Positions 16,648 through 25,665 of a stretch of DNA of 64,000 nucleotides are shown here, one piece after another (positions within the stretch are counted from its first letter, which is position 1; each line of letters begins with the position of its first letter). The notes under the pieces were generated by a model. The model saw nothing but the letters and a program-made list of their open reading frames with translations, was not told where the DNA came from and did not search any database. Where the stretch lies: positions 2,626,407 to 2,690,406 of the forward strand of contig CP070651.1 in assembly GCA_020354625.1 (NCBI GenBank), written 5' to 3'. Source of the DNA: Trueperaceae bacterium. Its GTDB lineage: Bacteria > Deinococcota > Deinococci > Deinococcales > Trueperaceae. Made by a program: the position numbers and the translations under genes.

Positions 16648-17439
16648 ATGGCACTCACCATCACCCAAGTCGACGCCTTCACCGACACCCCCTTCAAGGG
16701 CAATCCTGCAGCCGTCTGCATCCTCGATAGCGCGGCCGACGAGGCCTGGATGCAGGCGGTCGCCACCGAAATGAACCTGTCTGAAACCGCGTTCTTGACC
16801 CCGGGTTCAGAGGGCTTCGAGCTCCGCTGGTTCACCCCGAGCTACGAGGTCGACCTGTGCGGTCACGCCACCCTGGCGAGCGCGCACGTTCTGTGGGAAG
16901 GGGGTCACCTCGCCCCCGACCAGGAGGCCCGCTTCCACACCCGGAGCGGGTTGCTCACGGTATCGCGCAGCGGTGAGAAGATGGTGATGGACTTCCCCGC
17001 CACCCCGCCGAGCGAGGTCGAACCGCCGGCAGGGCTCTTGGAGCAGTTGGGCATCGAAGTCAGCTACTTCGGCCGAAGCGTGTTCGACTACCTGCTGGTG
17101 CTCACAAGCGAGCGAGCGGTCCGCGGCCTCACGGCCGCTCCCTTAGCAGCGCTCGACCTCGACATCCGGGGGTTTATCGCCACGGCGCGCGCAACCGAAG
17201 CGCAGTACGATTTCGTGTCGCGCTTCTTTGCTCCCGGGGCGGGTGTACCCGAAGACCCGGTCACCGGCTCGGCGCACTGCTGCCTCGGACCGTACTGGCA
17301 ACGCGTGCTCGGCAAAGACACCCTGCTGGCCTACCAAGCCTCCGCCCGCGGCGGTGAGGTGGGGGTCAAGCTCTCGGGCGACCGGGTGCTACTCGAAGGG
17401 CAGGCGGTGACGGTGATGCGTGGGGAGCTGCTCTGGTGA
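16648..17439 (+). CDS. PhzF-family isomerase-like protein
   Basis: A 263-residue protein of the PhzF/diaminopimelate-epimerase-like fold. The N-terminus (ITQVDAFTDTPFKGNPAAV) is diagnostic, and the general acid/base Glu lies in NLSETAFL near residue 45. VDLCGHATLASAH and PEDPVTGSAHCCLGPYW are the two other conserved blocks. PhzF itself isomerises a dihydro-hydroxyanthranilate, but most relatives have unknown roles, often as isomerases acting on small amino or hydroxy acids. ATG 16648 is preferred to GTG 16636. It is the last gene of the plus-strand operon and is followed by the heptamer repeat region. Confidence 0.9.
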   Translation: MALTITQVDAFTDTPFKGNPAAVCILDSAADEAWMQAVATEMNLSETAFLTPGSEGFELRWFTPSYEVDLCGHATLASAHVLWEGGHLAPDQEARFHTRSGLLTVSRSGEKMVMDFPATPPSEVEPPAGLLEQLGIEVSYFGRSVFDYLLVLTSERAVRGLTAAPLAALDLDIRGFIATARATEAQYDFVSRFFAPGAGVPEDPVTGSAHCCLGPYWQRVLGKDTLLAYQASARGGEVGVKLSGDRVLLEGQAVTVMRGELLW

Positions 17440-17501
17440 TGCAGACGTTTGCATCTGAGCCCGTCTACGCTTGGGGCATCTCTAAGAAATGAGGGGGATG
17501 G

Positions 17502-17598
17502 GTAATGAGTGATGAGTGATGGGTAGTTCGAAGGGTAGGGGTCCAGCCGCTGCCGAGTACGTCAGCCACGCATTACTCATTACCGTTTACTCATTACC
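17502..17598. repeat. Inverted pair of GTRATGR heptamer arrays
   Basis: Three direct heptamers (17502-17522: GTAATGA, GTGATGA, GTGATGG) face an inverted set at 17571-17598. GGTAATGAGT at 17501-17510 is exactly complementary to two copies of ACTCATTACC (17575-17584 and 17589-17598), so a hairpin can form. The element lies between the convergent ends of the PhzF-like gene and the protease fragment and shares its unit with 4741-4782. Confidence 0.75.
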
Positions 17599-17622
17599 AG
17601 ACAACAGTTCCCAAGACCATAA

Positions 17623-18240
17623 CTAAGGTACCCTTTCTCGAACAACCCACCAGTAGGCCGTGGCGTTGGCCCGGGCGAGCTGGTCCCGGGACGAAGGCGC
17701 CGCCAGCATCGCCTCGAGCTCGGCTTCTGTAAGCTGCAGGTAGGGAGCCGCGCTCGGGATCTCCCCGGCGAAGCGCATGGCCGAGCCTTCTGCGCGCCAG
17801 CGGGGCCAATCATCGGGTTGGGCCAGATGGAAGAGCTCGTGTCGCAAGGTCTTTTCGAGGGTGTTGCGCTCGATCAAAATCCGTATTCGCTGGATATCGA
17901 TCTGCTCTTCCGCTCTGTCGGCCACCCCGGCTACGTACCACGGTGCTGCCGTGCTGGCCGTGTAGGAGGCGAGATCTGGATGGATCAAAACCGCGATCCC
18001 CATGGGGAGCTCGAGCTGCCAACGGTCGCTGAGCTCTCGGCGCGCACGTTGCAGGATTTCGAAGATCTGGTAGAGGTGGCTCGCATCGCCTGGAGAGGCG
18101 GTGAGGACGCTGAAGGTGCCGTCTTGCGCGCGCGACCAGACGAGCGGGACCTCTGCATGCACCCGGCTCGGCGTACCCAAGGAGACGAGCAGCCCGGCGA
18201 GGAGCAGAACCCTCCCCGCCCGGGCAAAAGAGCTGCTCAC
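17623..18240 (-). CDS. Gluzincin-like secreted protease, apparently C-terminally truncated
   Basis: A 205-residue protein with a signal peptide at about residues 1-29 (RVLLLAGLLVSLGTPSRVHA). The zinc-protease motif HELFH (134-138) is followed by WRAEGSA, whose Glu151 is placed like the third zinc ligand of peptidase MA-type enzymes. The chain ends abruptly at YWWVVRERVP, where relatives continue with further helices, and a heptamer repeat lies just beyond, so truncation is likely. GTG 18240 follows GGGAGG, which overlaps the stop of the alpha-2-macroglobulin gene, so the two are co-translated. Whether it is active is uncertain. A protease next to a protease-trapping protein is a suggestive pairing. 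Confidence 0.75.
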   Translation of the reverse strand: MSSSFARAGRVLLLAGLLVSLGTPSRVHAEVPLVWSRAQDGTFSVLTASPGDASHLYQIFEILQRARRELSDRWQLELPMGIAVLIHPDLASYTASTAAPWYVAGVADRAEEQIDIQRIRILIERNTLEKTLRHELFHLAQPDDWPRWRAEGSAMRFAGEIPSAAPYLQLTEAELEAMLAAPSSRDQLARANATAYWWVVRERVP

Positions 18241-18247
18241 GACCCCG

Positions 18248-21200
18248 TTACCTCCCGGCAAAGGCGCCCTCCTCCACCACCATCAGAAGCCTCTCGGCCC
18301 CCAGGCCCCGCACCTCGGGTTGGTACATGAGCCAGGCTTGGGTCGGCAAGCTGGTGAAGGTCCCAGGCGTCTCTGCGCGCAACAGGTAGGTAAAGGTCAC
18401 CGGCTGGGTGAGGGAGCTGAAGTAGTAATCGACCCGTTCGTCGCGCACGTCGCGTCCGTCGTACCAGTAGTTCCAGCCGTAGTAGTCGTAGCCGAAGCGT
18501 GGTGTGAGACCGGCGATCCTGAAGGCGAGGTCGTTTTCGATCACGCGGTACCCCGCCGGCAACGGCTCATTTACGAGCACATACCGGTAGTCGTCTTCCG
18601 GAGTGATCTCGACCGTAACCAGCACGTATTCTCCAACCGTGCTGGTCTCACCGAGCGGCGAACGCTGGTAGAGATAACGCTGTTCGTCTGGATCGAACAC
18701 GGGAGTGAGGGCCTCAAAGGTCCGCTCGACGGTGAGCCCGCGCTGCAGCTCGACCGCCGTATCCTCTGCCACGTAGTGAACCGAAGCGCTGGCATAGAGC
18801 GTACCTTCTCCCTCGACAGCCACCTCTAGCTGGTTGGTCCTTGGCAAAAGATCGTTCAGTGGCACCACAAAGCTACCAGTCTCCTGCCCTTCGATCCGGC
18901 GCTCTTCGAGCACCTGTCCGTTCAGCCGCACGCGGACGCCGTAGTCGAAGGTCTCTTCTCCTGTCTGTTCGGCGAGTTTCAAAGCCGCCTTGACCACCGC
19001 AGCGGTATCCTTGGTGCTCACCCAGCGAGATCCACGCCGCTGCAGGAGCAACCAGGACACGATCTTGGGGATCAAGGGGTGATCGGGCGCCAGACGTACC
19101 AGCGCCTCGAGCCCGAACGCCGTCGCCTCGACGGCGTCGTCGTTCCAGTAGTAACGGGGTACCTCCGGCTCCCAGAAGGCGGCGCGGTCGGTTTCGGTTA
19201 CCCGGGCCAGGAGCGCGTCGAGGTAGAGCCTGGCCTCCACACGCCGGCCGAGCTCATCGAAGGCCAAGCTGCTGAGGGCGAGGCCGTAGGGCGATTGACG
19301 GGCCAGCCGGGTCAGCCGGTAGATGCCGTCCACGCTTCGCCCGGCCCGGGCCAACGCGTAGTAGGCGTACGCCTTGGCGTCTTCCCCCACGACGCGGTAA
19401 CCGCCTCGAGGCGCCTCTTCGGCCACGGCAGCTTCCAGGTAGCTCGCGCCGCGCTCGAGCACCCCTTCACGTACCGCATAACCGGCGTTTTTCGCTTCGA
19501 GGAGTCCGTTGATCACGTAGGCGCTGACGAAGAGGTCAGACTCGTCGTACTGCCAGAACCCCCAACCTCCGTCGTCGTGTTGAAAGTCATAGAGGCGCTT
19601 GAGGCCGCGCTGCACCATGTCGTCGAGCTCACCGGCAACCTCGTCCGGGAGCATGGCCAGCTCGCCGGCCTCTGCGGCCAAAACACTCGGTAGGAAGCGG
19701 CTCATGGTCTGCTCGGTACAGCCGTACGGGTAGCCGGCCAGGTAGGAGAGTGCAGGCGACACCGCCGCGGCCAGCGAAGGCGTCAGATAGAGGGTGCCGC
19801 CGCTGCTAGGAGGATCTAGGGTAGTGGGAAGGTCGAAGCTCCAGCTGCCGCCGCCTACGCCGGCCCAGCCGGTCTCCTCACGCACGCCGCGGGGCAACAC
19901 CGGGATGGGGAGCCGCATGGCGTCGCTGGCCGCCGGGGTGAGGGCGGTGGCGGTCACCTGTTGGCTGCCGGTGGTGGGAGCCCGGACGGTAAAGTCGGCG
20001 CTGGCGCGGCCACCGGCCGGCAAGGTGACCGCTCGCGGTTCAGGGTTACCGATGGTGAGGCCGTCGCTCGAGAGCTCGAGCCGGCCCGGCTGATCCTCAG
20101 GCAAGGTGTTTTGGCCGATCACGCGCAGCGAGGCCTCGTCACCACGGATGAAGAACCGGGGGGCTGCCAAGCGGGCGATGACGGGTAAGGTCGTGGTTAC
20201 CGCGTAGGTATTCTGCCCCACATCGTCATCCAAAGTGATCGCCCTAGCGGTGAGGCGCCACTCGGTGAGGTTGTCTGGGAAGGTGACCTCCACGGTGGCA
20301 AGCCCCTCCTCATCGGTCTCGATGAGCGGCAACCAGAGGATGGTGTCGCGGAAGTCTTGCCGCACTTCGGCCGGGGCGAAGTCCGCTTTGCCCTGTGCGA
20401 AGACCGCTTCGTCCATCGCTTCACGGCCTTCCACGCCACCGAGCCCTTCAAGCTGCCCGAAACGGTACCAGGCAGAGATGGTGGTGCCGACCAGGTTTTC
20501 TTTGAAGGCGTAGAAAAAGCCCCGGATGTCGGGCACCTGCTCGGGCCTCACCAGGTAGATCGCTTCGTCGACCAGACCGAGAGCGAGCTGAGCTTTGACG
20601 CCCTCACCGGAAGCGTCCGAGACCCGCAGAGCGAAGGTGCCTTTGTCCCGAGGCCGGTAGGTGTCGGCATCAGAGGTGATCTCGAGGTTGAGAAAGTCAT
20701 CCACCGGCGGAGACCTGAACCCCGCCGTCTGAAGATAGGTCTCCCCACCCCCGATCAGCGCCACGGAAAGATAGCCGTTGGGTTGCATCTCCTCGGTGAT
20801 GGCGAGCTCATAGGTGAGGACCGAGCCGTCGAGCTCGACCACATCGGCTTGGGAAATACCGTCTCCCTCGAGGTTGATCAGCAGGTGGGCGTCGGGAACG
20901 GGCGACTCGATCACGAAGCGAGCCGTCTCACCCAGCTGGTACTCGGGTTTGTCGGTGGTCACGTTGAGGCCCTCGTAAGCCCAAACCCAACGGCTGCCGT
21001 CGGTGACCCAGACGAAGCTGTCGCCACGAGCTTCGCGCCCCTCGGGATCGAGGGCTCGGGCGCTGAGTTCAAACGAGCCTTGTTGGTCCAAGACGATGTC
21101 GAGGGTGGCCACCCCCTCCGCGTCGGTCTGCCCTTGCCAGCTACCGGCCGGCTCGGCCCTCCTCCCCTCCCCACGAATCCAGAACGACCTTTCTGCGCTC

Positions 21201-22690
21201 AGGGAAAAGGGCACGCTGACCGGGCGGCCGTAGATATCCTCGGCGCGCACCGTGACGCTCACGGCCTCACCGACCCGGTTGGCATAGCGTTCGGTGCTGA
21301 CCCCCAACACCACCTCGGAGCGGAAGGCGATCAACCGCCCCGAGCCTTGGATTTCGCGCCTCGATTCGTCGCTGACGCCCGCCTGGAGGGTGAGTTGGTA
21401 GTCCAGCTCGTCGCGGGGCAGCTCGAGTTCGATCACCAGCTTTCCATCAGCATCGAGGATCCCTTCGCCCCGCTCGATCATCTCCCCTCCGTAATAGCTG
21501 GTGTAGTCTTCTTCCTGGTAAAAGCCGAACCTCGAGCGGTAACGCCAACGGTAGTGGGGTTGTTTGAGGACGGCGTAGTTGACGTTGCCACCGGTCACCG
21601 CCCCACCGAACAGATATTCGGCGCTGACGGTGAAACGCGCCACGTCGCCTTGGACCGCCACCGCCTCATCAGCTACCACCTCGACGCGGTATTCAGGCTT
21701 TTGGAACTCTTCTACGAAAAAGCCGCCGTAGCTGGTCTCGCCTCGTAGTGTGCTCTCCACGCTGTACCGGCCCAAGGGCGGCTCATCCCCGAGGATCAGC
21801 TCCCCGGCAAAGCTGCCGTAGGCGTCGGTGAGGTAGCTGGCCTGCAAGATTTCGCTGCCGTCGGCTGCCCGCACCACCACCTGCACCGTCTCACCGCTCA
21901 AGGGTTGTAAGCCGGATACGGTGCGCGCCGTTCCCTTGAAGTTGACGGTGTGCCCCGGGCGGTAGACCGGCCGGTCGGTGTGGAGGTAGAGACGGATGCG
22001 CTCTACGGCCCAGCGGTTCCAGTAGGCGTCGCTAAAGGTCCAGGCGTCACCGTACTTGGCGGCGACCACCAGCTCGAAAGCGGCACCCGGATCGACCTCG
22101 AACTCGGTCAGCCCGTCGTCTGTGGCGAGCCCCTCGGCGTAGAGCCTCTCGCCGCGCAGCAAAAAGACCCGGGTCTTGCGCGGTTGGCCCGACTCGAGCT
22201 GCGCCGTGTAGGTGAGAAGGGTGTCCTCGTCGGCCTTGACCACCAGCCCGAGGTCGGTAACAAGGATGAGCGTTCCTGATGAGTCTGCCTGGGACTCGCT
22301 CGCAAGGCTCAGATAGTAGAGCCCGAGCGGCAAGGATCCGAGCTGCGTATCGCCGTAGGGCCACTCCCTATCGTTCTCGATTTCGATGCGGCGCACCCGG
22401 GTCAGATCGAGCTCGCCGATGCCGGTCAGGTCTTCGGGGCCGCCGAGCTCGAGCACCTTCTCGGGGTTCTCGACGCGGAAGAGCTCGAGCCTGGCCTTCC
22501 AGCCGGCGGGGAGGTAGTGGCTGACCCAGACCTCTTCCCCTGGTGCAAAGGTCCCGCCCCCATAGAGCCAGAGGCGCTCCTGCTGGGCACCGCTAACGAG
22601 GCCGAGCAGCAAAAGAGACAGCGCACCGACAATCCACGAGGCGCGAAGACCCCGACGGCGGCTCGACCGGAAGATGTTGTTTCGGTTCAT
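18248..22690 (-). CDS. Bacterial alpha-2-macroglobulin family protein
   Basis: A 1480-residue secreted protein of the protease-trapping alpha-2-macroglobulin family (E. coli YfaS/YfhM relatives). A signal peptide covers about residues 1-35. YLHTDRPVYRPGHTVNFKG near 235 marks the MG2 domain, and TILWLPLIETDEEGLATVEV near 780 the A2M domain. The thioester motif YGCTEQT (Cys991, Gln994) is intact within an all-helical thioester domain (about 975-1260), so covalent trapping of an attacking protease is possible. No lipobox is seen, so it is probably periplasmic or surface-exposed. Its usual partner PBP1C is absent; instead a DUF1175 gene lies upstream and a protease-like gene downstream. Length is within the family range. 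Confidence 0.95.
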   Translation of the reverse strand: MNRNNIFRSSRRRGLRASWIVGALSLLLLGLVSGAQQERLWLYGGGTFAPGEEVWVSHYLPAGWKARLELFRVENPEKVLELGGPEDLTGIGELDLTRVRRIEIENDREWPYGDTQLGSLPLGLYYLSLASESQADSSGTLILVTDLGLVVKADEDTLLTYTAQLESGQPRKTRVFLLRGERLYAEGLATDDGLTEFEVDPGAAFELVVAAKYGDAWTFSDAYWNRWAVERIRLYLHTDRPVYRPGHTVNFKGTARTVSGLQPLSGETVQVVVRAADGSEILQASYLTDAYGSFAGELILGDEPPLGRYSVESTLRGETSYGGFFVEEFQKPEYRVEVVADEAVAVQGDVARFTVSAEYLFGGAVTGGNVNYAVLKQPHYRWRYRSRFGFYQEEDYTSYYGGEMIERGEGILDADGKLVIELELPRDELDYQLTLQAGVSDESRREIQGSGRLIAFRSEVVLGVSTERYANRVGEAVSVTVRAEDIYGRPVSVPFSLSAERSFWIRGEGRRAEPAGSWQGQTDAEGVATLDIVLDQQGSFELSARALDPEGREARGDSFVWVTDGSRWVWAYEGLNVTTDKPEYQLGETARFVIESPVPDAHLLINLEGDGISQADVVELDGSVLTYELAITEEMQPNGYLSVALIGGGETYLQTAGFRSPPVDDFLNLEITSDADTYRPRDKGTFALRVSDASGEGVKAQLALGLVDEAIYLVRPEQVPDIRGFFYAFKENLVGTTISAWYRFGQLEGLGGVEGREAMDEAVFAQGKADFAPAEVRQDFRDTILWLPLIETDEEGLATVEVTFPDNLTEWRLTARAITLDDDVGQNTYAVTTTLPVIARLAAPRFFIRGDEASLRVIGQNTLPEDQPGRLELSSDGLTIGNPEPRAVTLPAGGRASADFTVRAPTTGSQQVTATALTPAASDAMRLPIPVLPRGVREETGWAGVGGGSWSFDLPTTLDPPSSGGTLYLTPSLAAAVSPALSYLAGYPYGCTEQTMSRFLPSVLAAEAGELAMLPDEVAGELDDMVQRGLKRLYDFQHDDGGWGFWQYDESDLFVSAYVINGLLEAKNAGYAVREGVLERGASYLEAAVAEEAPRGGYRVVGEDAKAYAYYALARAGRSVDGIYRLTRLARQSPYGLALSSLAFDELGRRVEARLYLDALLARVTETDRAAFWEPEVPRYYWNDDAVEATAFGLEALVRLAPDHPLIPKIVSWLLLQRRGSRWVSTKDTAAVVKAALKLAEQTGEETFDYGVRVRLNGQVLEERRIEGQETGSFVVPLNDLLPRTNQLEVAVEGEGTLYASASVHYVAEDTAVELQRGLTVERTFEALTPVFDPDEQRYLYQRSPLGETSTVGEYVLVTVEITPEDDYRYVLVNEPLPAGYRVIENDLAFRIAGLTPRFGYDYYGWNYWYDGRDVRDERVDYYFSSLTQPVTFTYLLRAETPGTFTSLPTQAWLMYQPEVRGLGAERLLMVVEEGAFAGR

Positions 22691-22846
22691 AAGATCCTCC
22701 TCGGCCGGTCTCCAATAGAAAGGCTGACTTCACTTGGTAAAAGACCGACGACACTCGGCAACATTGACACTACATCCATTACACTCCAAGGGGCTTGACA
22801 GGCAGTAGAGACATTTGTCCGGTGACCCGTACCTCCCAACCGAGAT

Positions 22847-23557
22847 CTAATCGAGAATCTTCCAGCGGTAAAAGCCGAGAAAGTTCGGGTTCTCGGCTAC
22901 CGGGTGCCAGCTCGCGTCCGGGTGCTTGACCAGGGTTTCGAGGCTGAGCAACCGGACTTCCCCCCCCTGTTCAGGAGTGAGACCGGTGTGATAGACCACC
23001 ATGCCGTCACCGAGGTAGACCATGCTGTGGTAGCCCGAACCCGAGGCGAGCGGGTGTACGAAAAAGAGCAGGTCGCCGCGCCGCGCCACCTCGGGGCTAC
23101 GGCCGAGCGGTACCGAGGCGTGGTTCATCAGCTCCTCGGACGAGGCCAGGCCCACCAAACGGCCCACCTCCACGTCCCCACTCCGGTAGGGCCCAGGAGC
23201 GATGCGAAAGACGCTCCGGCTCAAAAGCGGTACCGGGTAGCCATACTTGCGCACAGGCGGGAGGCGCCACTCGGGCAGGTAGCTGAACTTGTCGAACCAA
23301 GCGGCATCTTTGGTCTTGAGGGCCTCGACGAAAGCGTACCGCAGCAACCCGGAACAGTCTTGGTAGACCCAGTCGGGGCTGAGAGCGGAGTACTGCGCCT
23401 CGGCTATCGAAGCGAACCAGGACATGAAGGCAGCCCGGTCTTCTGCGCTGGTGATCTCGACCGCGTCGGGGTAGCCGTCTCCGTCGCTGTCAGTCTGGTC
23501 CACCGCCACCACGCTGCCTGAAAGACTCACACACAGAATGAGCAAGAAGCGGAACAC
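22847..23557 (-). CDS. DUF1175 (YfaT-like) secreted protein
   Basis: A 236-residue secreted protein (signal peptide about residues 1-18) of the DUF1175 family. E. coli YfaT is a member and sits next to the alpha-2-macroglobulin gene yfaS, as here. The core looks like an NlpC/P60-type papain-like fold: Cys in YQDCSGLLRYAF, and His in SGYHSMVYLGD followed by YHTG. That would make it a possible cell-wall or peptide hydrolase; the role is unproven. Just after the signal peptide DQTDSDGDGYPD resembles a thrombospondin type 3 or EF-hand-like calcium loop. The GTG start has AAGGAG upstream. The gap to the macroglobulin gene is 156 bases. Confidence 0.85.
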   Translation of the reverse strand: MFRFLLILCVSLSGSVVAVDQTDSDGDGYPDAVEITSAEDRAAFMSWFASIAEAQYSALSPDWVYQDCSGLLRYAFVEALKTKDAAWFDKFSYLPEWRLPPVRKYGYPVPLLSRSVFRIAPGPYRSGDVEVGRLVGLASSEELMNHASVPLGRSPEVARRGDLLFFVHPLASGSGYHSMVYLGDGMVVYHTGLTPEQGGEVRLLSLETLVKHPDASWHPVAENPNFLGFYRWKILD

Positions 23558-23642
23558 ACCGAACTCCTTCCGGGCTCGAGGCTCATCTTCATTGTAGCGA
23601 GCTCGCCCGAGGGAGCGTGGACCTGTGAAGAAACCGTGAACC

Positions 23643-24704
23643 CTAGCCTAGTTTCTCCAAAACCGCCGCGGTTACCTGTGCGGTGCCGGCACTCCCGCCG
23701 AGGTCGGGGGTCAGCGCGCGCCCTTCGGCCGTGACCGCTTCGACCGCCTCCATCAGCCGCACCGCCGCGGCATGCTGCCCCAGGTGCTCGAGCATCATGC
23801 TCAGGCTCCAGAAGGTGGCGATCGGGTTGGCGACGCCCTTGCCGGCGATATCGGGGGCCGAGCCGTGCACGGGTTCGAACATCGAGGGGTAGTCGCCCTC
23901 CGGGTTGAGGTTCGCCGACGGCGCCAGGCCCATCCCCCCCACCACCGCCGGGCCCAGGTCTGAGAGGATGTCCCCGAAGAGGTTGCTGGCCACCACCACG
24001 TCGAACCAGTCAGGGTGTTGCACGAAGTGGGCGCTCAGGATATCGATGTGGTACTGATCGACCTCGACGTCAGGATACTCGTTTGAGAGCGCCGTAAAGC
24101 GCTCGTCCCAAAACGGCATGGTGTGGATGATGCCGTTCGACTTGGTGGCCGAGGTGAGGTGGCCCCGGCGGGTCTTGGCCAGCTCGAAGGCGTAGCGCAT
24201 CACCCGGTCGACCCCCGAGCGGGTAAAGAGCGACTCCTGCACCACCACTTCGCGCGCCGTGCCCGCATACAACCGCCCGCCGATCTCGGAATACTCCCCT
24301 TCGGTGTTCTCCCGCACGATTGTAAAGTCGATGTCGCCGGGCTCGCGACCGGCGAGCGGGCTCTTCACGCCGCGCAAGAGCCGCACCGGGCGCAGATTGA
24401 CATACTGCTCGAAACGGCGCCGGATAGGGATCAATAGGCCCCAGAGCGAGACGTGATCGGGGATGCCGGGTGCCCCCACCGCACCGAGGAAGATGGCGTC
24501 GTGATCCTCGAGCCGGTCGAGGGCATCAGCAGGCATCATGGCGCCCGTCTTGCGGTAGGTCTCGCAAGAGTAGGAGTAGGGCTCGAGCTCGAGCTCGAAG
24601 CCGAACTGGGCGGCGAGGGCTTTGAGTACGGTGAGGCCCTCGGGGACGACCTCGAGCCCGATCCCGTCCCCGGGGATCACGGCGATGCGGTAACGTCTAG
24701 GCAT
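23643..24704 (-). CDS. Tartrate/D-malate dehydrogenase (isopropylmalate dehydrogenase family)
   Basis: A 353-residue beta-decarboxylating dehydrogenase. Motifs: IAVIPGDGIG, the substrate-binding helix and Arg pattern VSLWGLLIPIRRRFEQYVNLRP, FTIVRENTEGEYSEIGG, the metal-binding NLFGDILSDLG, and the NAD-binding EPVHGSAPDIAGKG. The S-L-W-G-L-L segment matches TtuC/DmlA-type tartrate and D-malate dehydrogenases rather than LeuB. ATG 24704 is preferred because GAAGGA is seven bases upstream; ATG 24710 is too close to it. It lies alone, with a stop just upstream of the DUF1175 gene. It probably oxidises D-malate or tartrate with NAD. Confidence 0.92.
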   Translation of the reverse strand: MPRRYRIAVIPGDGIGLEVVPEGLTVLKALAAQFGFELELEPYSYSCETYRKTGAMMPADALDRLEDHDAIFLGAVGAPGIPDHVSLWGLLIPIRRRFEQYVNLRPVRLLRGVKSPLAGREPGDIDFTIVRENTEGEYSEIGGRLYAGTAREVVVQESLFTRSGVDRVMRYAFELAKTRRGHLTSATKSNGIIHTMPFWDERFTALSNEYPDVEVDQYHIDILSAHFVQHPDWFDVVVASNLFGDILSDLGPAVVGGMGLAPSANLNPEGDYPSMFEPVHGSAPDIAGKGVANPIATFWSLSMMLEHLGQHAAAVRLMEAVEAVTAEGRALTPDLGGSAGTAQVTAAVLEKLG

Positions 24705-24940
24705 ACGCATGTCCTTCGACCGGGTACGCGATCTGAAACCAAAACGTTATGGGTCGGTTCGCAACGGTATCGACAGTTCGGATTCCAAGCATGAGCTTCA
24801 CCTAACAAAGCTTACACTAGCTTCGGTATCATGCTGGCATCAGCCCTCCTAGTACTAGATCACCGATGATAGACGGTGGGGAATTGAAGCGTGATACACG
24901 CTGGTGAAACTCGTCTGCATTTGGCATACTGAGAGTCGTC

Positions 24941-25378
24941 ATGACCTGGAAGCAGGCTATTCGCTTGATAGCGAGCGCAATCGTTCTCTGTTCGATCAAT
25001 CAAGGCTGCGCCGCGGGTTTCGTCACGCGGCTCGAGGACGAACCGGTCGAAGGGTACGTCCTCACGCTGCTCGACGACATCCATACCGGGGCCGGTTCGG
25101 TGATCCTGTTCGTGGAGGTCGATGGCGCACCCGCCCCAGAAGACACCACGGTGACGGTTCACATCAGGGCGCTCGGAAGCGAGCGCTTCGACGCGGCCCG
25201 GGCGGAGCCCCAAGGGGAAGTGTTCTACCTCGAGCGTAAAAGGGCCATGTACATGGCTTTTCCGGCCGTGAGCGAGAAGGCCGAAGTGTACGAGCTGCAG
25301 GTCTTTTTGAGCGGCAAGGGAGGACAGGCAGACATCGTGCTCGAGGTGCCGGCCTCGCCGCCCAACGAAGGGGAATAG
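24941..25378 (+). CDS. Small secreted protein of unknown function
   Basis: A 145-residue protein with a probable signal peptide (about residues 1-25, IRLIASAIVLCSINQGCAAG). The cysteine is not in a convincing lipobox. The mature part looks all-beta: alternating hydrophobic residues in VILFVEVDGAP and TTVTVHIRAL suggest one immunoglobulin-like or carbohydrate-binding-like domain. The C-terminus is short and acidic (PASPPNEGE). I do not recognise the family. It stands alone between the tartrate dehydrogenase-like gene (divergent) and the sugar ABC operon. High-GC codon use is like its neighbours, which supports a real gene. Confidence 0.6.
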   Translation: MTWKQAIRLIASAIVLCSINQGCAAGFVTRLEDEPVEGYVLTLLDDIHTGAGSVILFVEVDGAPAPEDTTVTVHIRALGSERFDAARAEPQGEVFYLERKRAMYMAFPAVSEKAEVYELQVFLSGKGGQADIVLEVPASPPNEGE

Positions 25379-25627
25379 TTTTCTGCTGGCACCCGCCGCG
25401 GTGCCACCCGTTACTGTCGGCAATTCTCCTACAGGTCGCGTCGGAAAACCGCTGATGGCAGCGCCCTTTCTACAACGTAGCGTGAAAACGGCAGTCATGC
25501 GTTTTGGGTGATGATTAGCGTTCCTCTCAGTAGGACCCGCACGGATATCCAACTACTGAAGTCGTAGGGGCCGGTGTCGTTACTCTTCACAACAGCCAGA
25601 ATCTTCTCGGTTTAGGCGCACAAGCAA

Positions 25628-25650
25628 TCGTGAACGAACGTCATTCACGA
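25628..25650. promoter_or_regulatory. Inverted repeat upstream of sugar-binding protein gene
   Basis: Seven-base arms TCGTGAA and TTCACGA are separated by nine bases and end two bases before the AAAAGGAGG ribosome-binding site of the gene at 25666. It may be an operator or a hairpin affecting translation. The 287-base spacer otherwise shows no recognised feature. Confidence 0.35.
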
Positions 25651-25665
25651 AAAAAGGAGGAAGCC

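Noticed and set aside
20357..21748. 463-codon plus-strand frame opposite the alpha-2-macroglobulin gene
   Set aside because: Antisense shadow; the minus-strand protein has all family landmarks.
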